From the NCBI RefSeq assembly GCF_028290625.1, contig NZ_JAQGJM010000016.1:22293-86292 (forward strand): DNA of 64,000 nt, written 5' to 3'. The position numbers were made by a program, and so were the translations under genes. Source of the DNA: Devosia sp. (lineage in GTDB: Bacteria; Pseudomonadota; Alphaproteobacteria; Rhizobiales; Devosiaceae). This document shows positions 9,012 to 17,038 of the stretch, in pieces; within the stretch, counting starts at the first letter, position 1, and every line of letters begins with the position of its first letter. The notes under the pieces are model-generated. The model ran no database searches. It saw only the letters and a list, made by a program, of their open reading frames with translations, and was not told the origin of the DNA.

Positions 9012-9171
9012 TGCCACGTCCTCGTGGTTCGAGGGTCGCTACGCTCCCACCTCACCATGAGGACTACTGAAACAGCGCAATTCTAGCAGCATCCCCCATG
9101 TGAAAACTCTTTCAGTAGCCCTCATGGTGAGGTGTGAGCCCTTGCGAGCCTCGAACCACGAGGGCGTGGTA
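9012..9171. repeat. Repeat family R1, copy 1 (long interrupted palindrome)
   Basis: The left arm starts TGCCACGTCCTCGTGGTTCG and runs to about 9069. The right arm (about 9112-9171) is its near reverse complement, ending CTCGAACCACGAGGGCGTGG. The arms are about 58 bases each, separated by about 40 bases. A second copy with the same arms but a different, shorter centre lies at 60913-61043. The arm sequence is conserved far better than the loop. Confidence 0.85.
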
Positions 9172-9258
9172 CAATCTATCCAACTAATCCCCACCCCCAA
9201 AACCCGCTGTATCCTCGCCCCCGATATCTCCACAATGGCTGCGGGTTCGCGACGAACG

Positions 9259-9448
9259 GCTGTGGAGAGTTTGGTGGGAGGGGAATGCGGTCGCGCGATC
9301 CCTGGGCCAGTGCGACGTTCGTCTCCTGAAACAATGGAGGCCACGTTCGGGCGGCCAGAAACCCCATCGCATGCGGCGAGATGTGTCTCGCTTACTACAA
9401 ATTACCATGAGGCACGTCTCGCCGCATGCCGCAGTCTTTGCAAAACCG
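9259..9448 (+). repeat. Repeat family R2, copy 1
   Basis: About 190 bases that recur in inverted orientation at 63809-64000, with close to 85-90 percent identity by eye. It includes a conserved GC-rich half (GGGAGGGGAATGCGGTCGCG near 9275-9294) and an internal inverted repeat: GCATGCGGCGAGA (9370-9382) paired with TCTCGCCGCATGC (9417-9429). The centre between these arms and the segment around 9321-9340 differ between copies. No transposase is encoded, so this is a non-autonomous repeat. Confidence 0.85.
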
Positions 9449-9580
9449 TGAGCCGCTCGGGCTGCACGGCGTTTCGGCATGACCGCCGGTGGAACAGGAA
9501 TCTCCGCTTTGTCGGGGATCACTGTGAAGTTGACGCCCGAGAACGCTGTATGCGCTTCAGCAGTCTGATAGAATGCAGCC

Positions 9581-10897
9581 ATGACCGACCTGTTTTCCGC
9601 CGACCCCATCGATAGTGACACAGCACGACCGCTGGCCGACCAGTTGCGGCCGCGTTCGCTCGACGAGGTGATCGGGCAGACCCATCTGTTGGGGCCTGAT
9701 GGCACCCTGCGGCGGATGATCGCCTCGGGGCGGCTGGGGTCGCTAATCCTGTGGGGGCCGCCGGGCACCGGCAAGACCACGGTGGCGCGCTTGCTGGCGG
9801 ACCAGATCGGCTATCGGTTCGAGCAGATTTCCGCGGTGTTTTCGGGCGTCGCCGATCTCAAGAAGGTGTTCGAGAAGGCGCGGTTCGAGCGGCTGTCCGG
9901 GCACAAGACGCTGCTTTTCGTCGACGAAATTCATCGCTTCAACCGGGCCCAGCAGGATGGTTTCCTGCCGGTTATGGAGGATGGCACCGTGGTGCTGGTG
10001 GGCGCAACGACGGAAAATCCGTCGTTCGAACTCAATGCCGCTTTGCTGTCGCGCAGCCAGGTGTTGCGGTTCGAGTCGCTGTCGCTGGAAGACCTGGCGC
10101 TGTTGGTGGAGCGGGCCGAAGAACTGACCGGCGAAGCCCTGCCGCTCAACGAGGAAGCGCGGGCGACGCTGCTGACGCTGGCGGATGGCGACGGGCGGGC
10201 GCTGCTCGGGCTGGTGGAGGAAGTGCTGGCGTCCGCAAAGCCGGGCGAAGTGCTTGATGGGCAGGCTCTGCTCACCGTGGTGCAACGACGCGCCCCGATC
10301 TACGACAAGGCGCAGGACGGGCACTACAACCTCATTTCAGCGCTGCACAAGACAGTGCGCGGATCGGACCCCGATGCTGCTCTCTATTACTTCGCACGCA
10401 TGCTGGACGCCGGTGAAGACCCGCTGTTCCTGGCGCGGCGGCTGATCCGCATGGCGGTCGAGGATATTGGGTTGGCCGACCCGCAGGCCCTGCCGCAGGC
10501 GGTGGCGGGACGGGATGCCTACCAGATGCTTGGATCGCCTGAGGGTGAACTGGCGCTGGCGCAGGTCGTTGTCTATCTGGCGCTCGCGCCCAAGTCGAAC
10601 GCGGTCTACACCGCCTTCAAGGGCGCCACGAGCGTCGCCAAGGCCACCGGCTCGCCGATGCCACCCATGGTCATCCTCAATGCGCCGACCAAGCTGATGA
10701 AGGGTTCTGGCTACGGCGAGGGCTATCAATATGACCACGACACCCCGGAGGGCTTTTCGGGGCAGGAGTATTTCCCCGAAAAGATTGGCCGCCAGAAGTT
10801 CTACGAGCCGGTGGAGCGCGGGTTCGAGCGGGAATATCGCAAGCGGATCGAGTATTTCGAGCGGTTGCGGGCGGAGAAGCGGGGCGGGGGCGAATAA
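9581..10897 (+). CDS. rarA: Replication-associated recombination protein A (RarA/MgsA AAA+ ATPase)
   Basis: AAA+ ATPase of the clamp-loader superclade that acts at stalled replication forks. The 438-residue product has LADQLRPRSLDEVIGQTHLL at the N terminus, Walker A GPPGTGKTTVARLLA (about residues 59-73), Walker B LLFVDEIHRFNRAQQD, sensor 1 GATTENPSFELNAALLSR, and the C-terminal tetramerisation part with DPDAALYYFARML and PKSNAVYTAF. Its stop overlaps the crcB start by one base (TAATG), and the next three genes are also coupled, so a single rarA-crcB-rluC-HAD-ATP12 transcript is likely. Confidence 0.95.
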   Translation: MTDLFSADPIDSDTARPLADQLRPRSLDEVIGQTHLLGPDGTLRRMIASGRLGSLILWGPPGTGKTTVARLLADQIGYRFEQISAVFSGVADLKKVFEKARFERLSGHKTLLFVDEIHRFNRAQQDGFLPVMEDGTVVLVGATTENPSFELNAALLSRSQVLRFESLSLEDLALLVERAEELTGEALPLNEEARATLLTLADGDGRALLGLVEEVLASAKPGEVLDGQALLTVVQRRAPIYDKAQDGHYNLISALHKTVRGSDPDAALYYFARMLDAGEDPLFLARRLIRMAVEDIGLADPQALPQAVAGRDAYQMLGSPEGELALAQVVVYLALAPKSNAVYTAFKGATSVAKATGSPMPPMVILNAPTKLMKGSGYGEGYQYDHDTPEGFSGQEYFPEKIGRQKFYEPVERGFEREYRKRIEYFERLRAEKRGGGE

Positions 10898-11280
10898 TGG
10901 TTGGCGTGGTATTGGTGGGCGTGGGCGGCGGTATCGGCGCCATGGCCCGCTATGGGGCCTCGGTCTTGGTGGGCCGGGTCTGGCCATCCGGTTTTCCGCT
11001 GGCGACGCTGCTCATTAACATTGTCGGCTCGCTGGCAATGGGGCTGCTGATCGGCTGGTTAGCCAAGGCCATGCCGAGCTGGGCGGCTGAGGGACGGCTG
11101 TTTCTGGCGGTCGGCGTGTTGGGCGGGTTCACCACGTTTTCCTCGTTTTCGCTGGATACGATTGCCCTGATCGAGCGCGGCGAAATCGGGCAGGCGGGCA
11201 CCTATGTGGTGTTGTCGGTTGTGGTTTCGGTCGTCTGCCTATATCTGGGGCTTTTGATGACAAGGGGCCTGCCCGTATGA
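10897..11280 (+). CDS. crcB: Fluoride ion channel/exporter CrcB (Fluc)
   Basis: Small membrane protein that forms dual-topology dimers and lets fluoride leave the cytoplasm. The 127 residues contain four hydrophobic segments, the conserved GGIGAMARYG near the N terminus, LINIVGSLAMG (with the family Asn) and GGFTTFSSFSLDT (the Phe-box and polar track of Fluc channels). It overlaps rarA by one base and the pseudouridine synthase by four. No fluoride riboswitch is visible because it sits inside an operon. Confidence 0.93.
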   Translation: MVGVVLVGVGGGIGAMARYGASVLVGRVWPSGFPLATLLINIVGSLAMGLLIGWLAKAMPSWAAEGRLFLAVGVLGGFTTFSSFSLDTIALIERGEIGQAGTYVVLSVVVSVVCLYLGLLMTRGLPV

Positions 11281-12269
11281 GTGCGGTTCAACAGCGCCTG
11301 GTGAGCCAGGACGAAGATGGAATGCGGCTGGACCGTTGGTTCGCGCACCATTTTCCTCAGCTCGGTTTCGGGCGCCTGCAAAAGCTGATCCGCAACGGCG
11401 AGGTCAAGGTCGACAAGGCCAAGGTGACGACCAGTACGCGGGTGGTTGCCGGCCAGACTGTGCGCATTCCGCCGATCGATGATCCCGAAACGGTCAAGCC
11501 CGTCAAGGTGCGCGACGAGGACGCCGATTTCCTGCGCGACCTGATCATCTATGAGGATGACGATATCTACGTGTTCAACAAGCCCAGCGGCCTGGCCGTG
11601 CAGGGCGGTAGCGGCACCTATCGCCATCTCGACGGGATGCTGAAAAGCCTGCCCAACAAGAAGGGCGAGCCGCCGCGGCTGGTGCATCGGCTGGACCGGG
11701 ATACGTCCGGCTGTCTCGTAGTCGCCAAGACGCACGCGGCGGCAAGCCATTTCGGCACGGTGTTCCGCTCGCGCTCGGCGCGCAAGATTTATTGGGCGGT
11801 GGTCGCCGGCAATCCTCATCCGCAGCAGGGCGAGATTTCGTGTTTCCTCGCCAAGCAGGGCGGGATGGATGGCGAGCAGGTGGTTGTCGTGAAAAACGGC
11901 ACGCCCGGGGCTCAGCACTCGACCACCTATTACTCGACCACCGATACGGCCAGCCGACGCTTTGCCTGGGTGACGCTGAAGCCGGTGACGGGGCGTACAC
12001 ACCAGTTGCGCGTGCATATGGCACAGTTGGGGACGCCGATTATTGGTGACCCGCGCTACTTCAATATCGAGAACTGGCAGGGCGCGCCGGGGCTGGGCGA
12101 GGGGTTGCACCTGCATGCCCGGCGCATCGCGTTCCCCCTACGAGGCGGAAAACGCCTGGATATTTCGGCGCCGCTGCCGCCGCATATGCGGCAGAGCTTT
12201 GACGCGCTGGGGTTTGATCCGGATCGCTACGACATCCAGCAACAGGACCCGGAGGAGGAGGGCGCATGA
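11277..12269 (+). CDS. rluC: 23S rRNA pseudouridine synthase, RluC/RluD family
   Basis: Converts specific uridines of 23S rRNA to pseudouridine. The 330-residue product has an N-terminal S4 RNA-binding domain (RLDRWFAHHFPQLGFGRLQK, about residues 16-35) and the catalytic domain with the active-site Asp in VHRLDRDTSGCLVVAKT (about residues 135-151), plus GRTHQLRVHMAQLGTPIIGD near residue 235. The assignment to RluC rather than RluD rests on overall resemblance and its alphaproteobacterial context and is less certain than the family. It is coupled to crcB and to the HAD gene by ATGA overlaps. Confidence 0.88.
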   Translation: MSAVQQRLVSQDEDGMRLDRWFAHHFPQLGFGRLQKLIRNGEVKVDKAKVTTSTRVVAGQTVRIPPIDDPETVKPVKVRDEDADFLRDLIIYEDDDIYVFNKPSGLAVQGGSGTYRHLDGMLKSLPNKKGEPPRLVHRLDRDTSGCLVVAKTHAAASHFGTVFRSRSARKIYWAVVAGNPHPQQGEISCFLAKQGGMDGEQVVVVKNGTPGAQHSTTYYSTTDTASRRFAWVTLKPVTGRTHQLRVHMAQLGTPIIGDPRYFNIENWQGAPGLGEGLHLHARRIAFPLRGGKRLDISAPLPPHMRQSFDALGFDPDRYDIQQQDPEEEGA

Positions 12270-12940
12270 TCCTCGTCGTGTTCGACATGGACGGCACGTT
12301 GATCGACACGCAGGCGCTGATCACCGAGCATATGGCGGCGACATTCGCGGGTGCGGGACTGGCGGCGCCGGTGCCGGCGGAATCGCGGCGGGTGATCGGG
12401 CTATCGCTGCCGGTGGCGCTGGGGCGCTTGGCCAAGAGCGACGATGCGGGGCTGATCGCGCGGCTGGTGGAGAGCTACAAGAGCCACTATCGCGCCTCGG
12501 TGGTGACCGATGAAGGCCGTGAGGGCCTGTTTCCCGGGGCTTTGTCGGCGCTGGAGAGGCTGCGGCTGTGGCCGGATATGCAATTGGGCATTGCGACGGG
12601 CAAGGGGCTCAACGGAGTGCACCGCATTCTCGGGCTGCACGGGATCGAGGATTACTTTGTCACGTTGCAGACGCCGGACCATAATCCGTCGAAGCCGCAT
12701 CCGGGGATGATGTATCGGGCGATGAGCGAGACCGGGGCGAAGCCGGAGCAGACGGTGATGGTCGGCGATACCACGTTCGACATCGAGATGGGCAAGGCCG
12801 CAGGCGCAAAAGCTATTGCAGTATCATGGGGTTACCATGAGACGGCCGAGCTGCTGGAGGCTGGGGCGGACGCGGTGATCGACCGTTATGAGGACCTCGA
12901 CGCGGCGATCAGGACGGTACTGGAGTTAAGCGATGCGTGA
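12266..12940 (+). CDS. HAD-family phosphatase (phosphoglycolate-phosphatase-like)
   Basis: A 224-residue haloacid dehalogenase-type hydrolase. The four HAD motifs are visible: nucleophile FDMDGTLIDT (residues 5-14), Thr in IATGKG, Lys in SKPHPGMMY, and the acidic motif MVGDTTFDIEMGKAAG. The helical cap lies between motifs I and II. The substrate is unknown; related proteins next to rluC are often annotated as Gph-like. The start overlaps rluC by four bases, and the end overlaps the ATP12 gene by eight. Confidence 0.88.
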   Translation: MILVVFDMDGTLIDTQALITEHMAATFAGAGLAAPVPAESRRVIGLSLPVALGRLAKSDDAGLIARLVESYKSHYRASVVTDEGREGLFPGALSALERLRLWPDMQLGIATGKGLNGVHRILGLHGIEDYFVTLQTPDHNPSKPHPGMMYRAMSETGAKPEQTVMVGDTTFDIEMGKAAGAKAIAVSWGYHETAELLEAGADAVIDRYEDLDAAIRTVLELSDA

Positions 12941-13709
12941 CCAGCTTGAAGATGCCCACCAGCATAGCGACGCTGGCCTCGGCCGGGCGCATCATCGGGT
13001 GAAGTCGGATTTGCCGAAGCGATTCTATAAGGAAGTCAGTGTCTTAGCGGTGGATGGTGGGTTCACGGTGGCGCTGGATGGGCGGCCGGTAAAGACGCCG
13101 GGCAAGATCGCGGTCGTGGTGCCGGTGGCGGAGATCGCCACGGTGATGGCGGCGGAGTGGGCGGCGCAGGGAGAGTTTATCAATCCCGACCCTATGCCCA
13201 TGGTAAGATTGATCAATTCGGCGCTGGAGAGCGGGGAGAAGATGATCCCGGCGTTCCGTGACGAGGTGCTGAAGTTCGCGGCGGGCGATGCGCTGCTGTA
13301 TCGGGCCGAGGCGCCGCAGACGCTGGTCGATGAGCAGGAAGCAAGCTGGGACGCAGCACTGGTGACGCTGGCGCGCCATTTTGGTGTGAGTTTTCAACCC
13401 ACTATCGGAATTATCCACCAGGCGCAGCCGGCGGCGACGCTGGCGCGGCTTGGGGATGCGTTGCAGGAGCAGGGGTTGTTGACGATGACGGCGCTGGTGT
13501 CGATCACCGGGCTGACGGGGTCGGGGCTGCTGGCGATCGGGCTGTTGCATAAGTTATTTACGCCCGACCAGGTGTGGGCAGCGGCGCATGTGGACGAGGA
13601 TCACCAGATCAAATTCTGGGGCCAGGACGAAGAGGCGGCGGAGCGGCGCGCGAAGCGGCGGCTGGAGTTCGATACCGCCGTCAACGTCGTGCAATGGCTG
13701 CGGAATTAG
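12933..13709 (+). CDS. ATP12-family F1-ATPase assembly chaperone
   Basis: ATP12 proteins assist assembly of the F1 alpha subunit in mitochondria; alphaproteobacteria carry the bacterial relatives. The 258-residue product shows PKRFYKEVSV, the DGRPVKTPGK motif (about residues 50-59), EWAAQGEFINPDPMPMVRL and the C-terminal DEDHQIKFWGQDEEAAERR. The family call is by characteristic motifs; the bacterial role is inferred from the eukaryotic one. It overlaps the preceding HAD gene by eight bases, and its stop overlaps the convergent folK stop by four. Confidence 0.88.
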   Translation: MRDQLEDAHQHSDAGLGRAHHRVKSDLPKRFYKEVSVLAVDGGFTVALDGRPVKTPGKIAVVVPVAEIATVMAAEWAAQGEFINPDPMPMVRLINSALESGEKMIPAFRDEVLKFAAGDALLYRAEAPQTLVDEQEASWDAALVTLARHFGVSFQPTIGIIHQAQPAATLARLGDALQEQGLLTMTALVSITGLTGSGLLAIGLLHKLFTPDQVWAAAHVDEDHQIKFWGQDEEAAERRAKRRLEFDTAVNVVQWLRN

Positions 13710-14149
13710 CTTTTGCTGGCCGCCGTGGCGATGACCCAGTCGGCGGTTTCTGAATCGATCTCGCGGAGCGGATCGAGGACGAAATCGCGTTCGTGAGCAT
13801 AGGGATGCGGCAGGGTCAGACGCGGGGATAACTCGATGCGCCGGTCATAGGCGATGATATCGATGTCGATCAGGCGCGGGCCCCAGACTTCGATGCGTTC
13901 GCGGCCCATGGCTAGTTCGATGGACTGCAAAACATCCAGCAATTCCAGTGGTTTGAGGCTGGTGACGATGCTCATCGCCATGTTGGCGAAGTCGGGTTGA
14001 TCGGTCTTGCCCCAGGGTTTGGTGGTGATGACGGACGAGGCGGCGATCAGGGCGATTTGCGGCTGCGAAATGATTCGATCCACTGCGTCGGCCAGCTGGG
14101 CCGGTGGATCGCCGATATTGGCACCGAGACTGAGCCAAGCTTTTGACAT
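13706..14149 (-). CDS. folK: 2-amino-4-hydroxy-6-hydroxymethyldihydropteridine pyrophosphokinase
   Basis: Transfers pyrophosphate from ATP to 6-hydroxymethyl-dihydropterin in folate synthesis. The 147-residue product starts with WLSLGANIGDP, has the SSVITTKPWGKTDQPDFANM region and the ATP/Mg motif WGPRLIDIDIIAYDR (about residues 88-103), then LPHPYAHERDFVLDPL. It is the last gene of a folP-folB-folK operon and follows folB after six bases. It is convergent with the ATP12 gene. Confidence 0.95.
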   Translation of the reverse strand: MSKAWLSLGANIGDPPAQLADAVDRIISQPQIALIAASSVITTKPWGKTDQPDFANMAMSIVTSLKPLELLDVLQSIELAMGRERIEVWGPRLIDIDIIAYDRRIELSPRLTLPHPYAHERDFVLDPLREIDSETADWVIATAASKS

Positions 14150-14155
14150 CGTTGA

Positions 14156-14536
14156 CTATTTCCGGACGCGGTGAAGCTCGATGGCGGCCTCGCCACGAAC
14201 CATGGCGATGGGAGCCTCGGGCTTGCGGATGCGCAGGATAATCCAGTTAACGCCTTGAAAAGACTGGAAAAGTGCCTCGACGATGTTGTTGGCGACAGCT
14301 TCGAGCAGCTTCATGCGCTGGCCTTCGAAGCTCTGTTTCACCACGTCGTAGATATCCGCGTAGGAGATCCCGGCGGAGAGGCGGTCGGTCTCGGCTGCGG
14401 CAGAGAGATCGGCACCCAATTCCAGATCGATGAAGAATCGCTGACCGAGCTTGGCTTCCTCGGCAAAAACGCCGTGGTAGCCGTAAAAGCCCAGGTCTTT
14501 CAGGATGATACGGTCGCCAGTGTAGGGGTCGGCCAT
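14156..14536 (-). CDS. folB: Dihydroneopterin aldolase
   Basis: Cleaves dihydroneopterin to 6-hydroxymethyl-dihydropterin and glycolaldehyde, the step before FolK. The 126-residue product has IILKDLGFYGYHGVFAEEA (residues 9-27, with the Tyr-Gly-Tyr-His segment of the family), QRFFIDLELG, the SYADIYDVVK segment with the active-site region, and LLEAVANNIVEALF. I chose ATG 14536, just after the folP stop; an open extension to 14647 would overlap folP by about 100 bases and has no family similarity. Confidence 0.93.
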   Translation of the reverse strand: MADPYTGDRIILKDLGFYGYHGVFAEEAKLGQRFFIDLELGADLSAAAETDRLSAGISYADIYDVVKQSFEGQRMKLLEAVANNIVEALFQSFQGVNWIILRIRKPEAPIAMVRGEAAIELHRVRK

Positions 14537-14540
14537 GCGG

Positions 14541-15413
14541 TCACCTCGCGTTTTCGGGGGGACCATACAGCGTTGCCTGCGCCACGCGAAGGGCGTCGCG
14601 GTTGGCTCGGACATCGTGGACGCGAAAGATATGCCCGCCTTTGGCATAGGCCAGGACGTTGGTGGCGATGGTGCCGGCGAGGCGCTCGTGGGGCTCGTTG
14701 CCGAGCAATTTTCCGATCATGGATTTGCGCGAGGTACCAATAAGCAACGGGAGGCCCATTTCGGTGAGCATTCGGGTAGCATCGAGCAGCGCATAATTGT
14801 CACCAAGCGACTTCGCGAAACCGAAGCCGGGATCAAGGATCAGGTTTGTCCGGTTTATCCCCGCGCGTTCGGCCAGCGCTATTGTGGCGTCGAAACAGCG
14901 GCGGACTTCATCGGCGATGGGTTTTGTGAGATCGCGGGCCTTGTCCCAATGCATGGCGATGACCGGGACGCCATGCAGTGCGGCGATGTCGGCCATCTCC
15001 GGCGCGCCTTGCAGGCCGTGGACGTCGTTGATGATAGCGGCACCGGACTGGATAGCCTGGTCGGCGACCAGGGGCTTGTAAGTGTCGATGGAGATGGGCG
15101 TGGTGATGCCGGCGGCGACCAGGGCTTCGATCAACGGGATGACGCGGTCGAGTTCGTCCTGGATCGAGACGGGGGTGGCGCCGGGACGAGTGCTTTCGCC
15201 GCCGATATCGATGATGTCGGCGCCTTCGGCGATCATGGCATGGGCGTGGGCGATGGCGGCGTCGAGCAGGGCGTGTTCACCGCCGTCGGAGAAGCTGTCG
15301 GGAGTGACGTTGAGGATGCCCATGATGGTGGGCCTGGGGCCGAGGGTAAGGACGCGATGATGGGACAGGGGGATGGTGTGGGTGGTGTGCAAGGTGGGTG
15401 TCCGACAGCGCAT
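14541..15413 (-). CDS. folP: Dihydropteroate synthase
   Basis: Condenses 6-hydroxymethyl-dihydropterin pyrophosphate with p-aminobenzoate; target of sulfonamides. The 290-residue TIM-barrel product has the two signature motifs IMGILNVTPDSFSDGG (about residues 30-45) and DIIDIGGESTRPGA, plus IINDVHGL, GVPVIAMHWD, LILDPGFGFAKSLGDN and LLIGTSRKSMIG in family order. It leads the folP-folB-folK operon. A degenerate TCATTCCCGC-type hairpin lies upstream at 15475-15490. Confidence 0.95.
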   Translation of the reverse strand: MRCRTPTLHTTHTIPLSHHRVLTLGPRPTIMGILNVTPDSFSDGGEHALLDAAIAHAHAMIAEGADIIDIGGESTRPGATPVSIQDELDRVIPLIEALVAAGITTPISIDTYKPLVADQAIQSGAAIINDVHGLQGAPEMADIAALHGVPVIAMHWDKARDLTKPIADEVRRCFDATIALAERAGINRTNLILDPGFGFAKSLGDNYALLDATRMLTEMGLPLLIGTSRKSMIGKLLGNEPHERLAGTIATNVLAYAKGGHIFRVHDVRANRDALRVAQATLYGPPENAR

Positions 15414-15445
15414 TGCGATGTTTTTGTCATATCACGGCGTTGTTG

Positions 15446-15495
15446 TGGCGAAGGTGGGAATCCGCAGAATGGGTTCCCGCTTGAGCGGGAATGAC
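15446..15495. repeat. Short copy of the TCATTCCCGC palindrome family (R3)
   Basis: TCCCGC-TTGA-GCGGGA (15475-15490) followed by ATGACG, preceded by GGTGGGAATCCGC. It matches the outer parts of the full copy at 55851-55929, but only one half is well kept. It lies between the folP start and the next minus-strand gene. Confidence 0.6.
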
Positions 15496-15546
15496 GTCGT
15501 GGGTTGGATGAGTCAGAGTGCGAGAACTGAGCGTTGGAGCCTGTAA

Positions 15547-16488
15547 TCAGGCGGCAGGAAACACTGGGGTGTCCGGTGTGGCGTCGCTGGGGTGGAGGAG
15601 CCAGATGCCGGAGCCGTGTTCGCGGCACATGATGGCGGCGCCTTCGGGATCATAGGGGCGGTCGCCGGGGATGCTGTCGCTGAACCAGACCGGGAGGGTA
15701 ATGTCGAAACGGGCCTGCAGGCGCGGGCTGTCGACGCAGCAGGCGGCATTGGCGAGGGCGCCGTAGAGCGGGCGAACCAGAATGCCGGCGTCGCGCATGG
15801 CGCGTTCGATGGGCTGGATGTGGGCGCAGGTGACCAGGCGGGTCGGGTCCATGTCGTAGGCGATCTGGTCGTCGTTCCAATGCTGGCCCTGCCGGATCAG
15901 GTCGGCATATTTCCGCATGGCCGGGTCGGTGCCGAGACGCTTGACGCGTCGGTGCTCTTCCTGGGTCAGGAGGCGTGACTCGCGCTGCCAGCGACGGCGG
16001 CGCAGGCCGAAGTAGTCGATACTGCGCCAATCAGCAGCAATGCCTTCGGACATGCGGATAGAGCGGACCAACAAGACGATGGCGACCAGCAGCAACGGCA
16101 CGGCGATGATGGCGGCCTGATCGAGTTCGGGCGGAGTGCGGGGCTCGTTGAGGTGGTAAAGCAGATCGATGATGATCACGAAGCCGGGGCCGACAATGGC
16201 CATGGCGGCAAAGACGCTGCCGGCGCCGCTCAGCGGGCGGTTCAGGACGTTACGCAGGGCTCCCGGGGCTGGGAGAGGTTGGCCGGATTGATCCATGGTG
16301 GCGTTGGACGGTGTTCGGTCGCCCAGGAGGACGACGAGCGTTACAACGCCAAGCGCGCTGCCGAACGGGATCAGGAAGAGATAGGCGAAAGCCTGAACCT
16401 GAAGCAGCAGACGCGCCCAATGGGCGTTGAACAACAGGCCGATGCCTCCGATGACGCTGGGGGCGAAGTAGACGAGGAATAGCAGCAC
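15547..16488 (-). CDS. Multi-pass membrane protein of unknown function, 5' end uncertain
   Basis: I do not recognise this protein. From a GTG at 16488 it is 313 residues: two hydrophobic helices at the N terminus, another near residues 90-115 (AMAIVGPGFVIIIDLLY) and one around residues 130-150 (AAIIAVPLLLVAIVLLV), then a soluble C-terminal half of about 160 residues with VTCAHIQPIERAMRDAG and LQARFDITLPVWFSDS. The same frame stays open another 58 codons to 16662 and encodes an obvious further membrane segment (AKILAVAHILVGLACSAIAI), yet contains no ATG, GTG or TTG. So the real N terminus is either missing or starts at an unusual codon; the gene may be 5'-truncated. Confidence 0.65.
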   Translation of the reverse strand: MLLFLVYFAPSVIGGIGLLFNAHWARLLLQVQAFAYLFLIPFGSALGVVTLVVLLGDRTPSNATMDQSGQPLPAPGALRNVLNRPLSGAGSVFAAMAIVGPGFVIIIDLLYHLNEPRTPPELDQAAIIAVPLLLVAIVLLVRSIRMSEGIAADWRSIDYFGLRRRRWQRESRLLTQEEHRRVKRLGTDPAMRKYADLIRQGQHWNDDQIAYDMDPTRLVTCAHIQPIERAMRDAGILVRPLYGALANAACCVDSPRLQARFDITLPVWFSDSIPGDRPYDPEGAAIMCREHGSGIWLLHPSDATPDTPVFPAA

Positions 16489-16853
16489 GAAGACGCCGCC
16501 AGCGGCGCGATAGCCGGGATTAGCGCCGGGATCCGTCAGGAACAGACCGATGAAGGGGATGGCTATGGCGGAGCAGGCCAGGCCGACCAGAATGTGTGCG
16601 ACGGCGAGGATTTTGGCGGCGATGGCGGAATGCTCCGGGCGGGAGAGTATTGGGGGACCGGTTTAGCGATGCAGTTTGCGGTGTTGTCGGCCGCGGAGCG
16701 TGAATGGGAGCTGAATTGGCGCCCATTGAGCGGGCTGCGCCGCAATGCCGCAATGCAGATTTGTCGATTGCGGCGTGGCGCCTGAGGCCCGTACACCTGA
16801 CGCAGGTCCAAGCTCCTCCCGAGCCGGCCGGACCAATTGCCGTTCAGGTGATG

Positions 16854-16965
16854 TTGGCCTGCAAATGCCCGTTTTCTGCGCTTCCGGTCCTCACGTACTC
16901 GAGCGTACGCTCCGGTCCGGTTCTCAAAACCCGGCATTTTCGGCTCAACCTGACCTGAATTGCAA
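16854..16965. repeat. Repeat family R4 (TGCGCTTCCGG hairpin), copy 1
   Basis: A long imperfect hairpin: left arm from AAATGCCCGTTTTC (about 16862) through TGCGCTTCCGGTCCTCACG, a CGTACTCGAGCGTACG centre, and a right arm ending AAACCCGGCATTTTCGGCTC. A second copy lies at 60353-60462. Between copies the outer arms differ, but both arms of each copy change so that pairing is kept. It lies about 75 bases upstream of the MFS gene start. Confidence 0.75.
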
Positions 16966-17038
16966 ACGGTCCCTAACCCACATTGCGGACAGGACAAATC
17001 GGCTTCGGCCGAGGCTGGCCGTCGCCGGAGTATGCGCC

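Larger units (their letters stand above)
8845..9580. other. Gene-free stretch with two long repeats
   Basis: There is no credible gene between the HtrA-like protease and rarA. The stretch holds one copy of a long palindrome (9012-9171) and one copy of a second repeat (9259-9448), both recurring elsewhere in the window. At 8940-8975 and 9465-9530 there are weaker, degenerate traces resembling the TCATTCCCGC family. Open frames here change between the repeat copies and lack RBSs. Confidence 0.8.

Noticed and set aside
8845..9580. Possible insertion sequence or transposon
   Set aside because: There are inverted repeats but no transposase and no target duplication that I can see.
10800..10900. 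Fluoride riboswitch before crcB
   Set aside because: crcB overlaps rarA by one base, leaving no room for a leader, and no riboswitch-like fold is visible.
16745..17038. 98-codon extension of the MFS transporter
   Set aside because: It is encoded by repeat DNA and Cys/Arg-rich without membrane character; GTG 17039 has an RBS.
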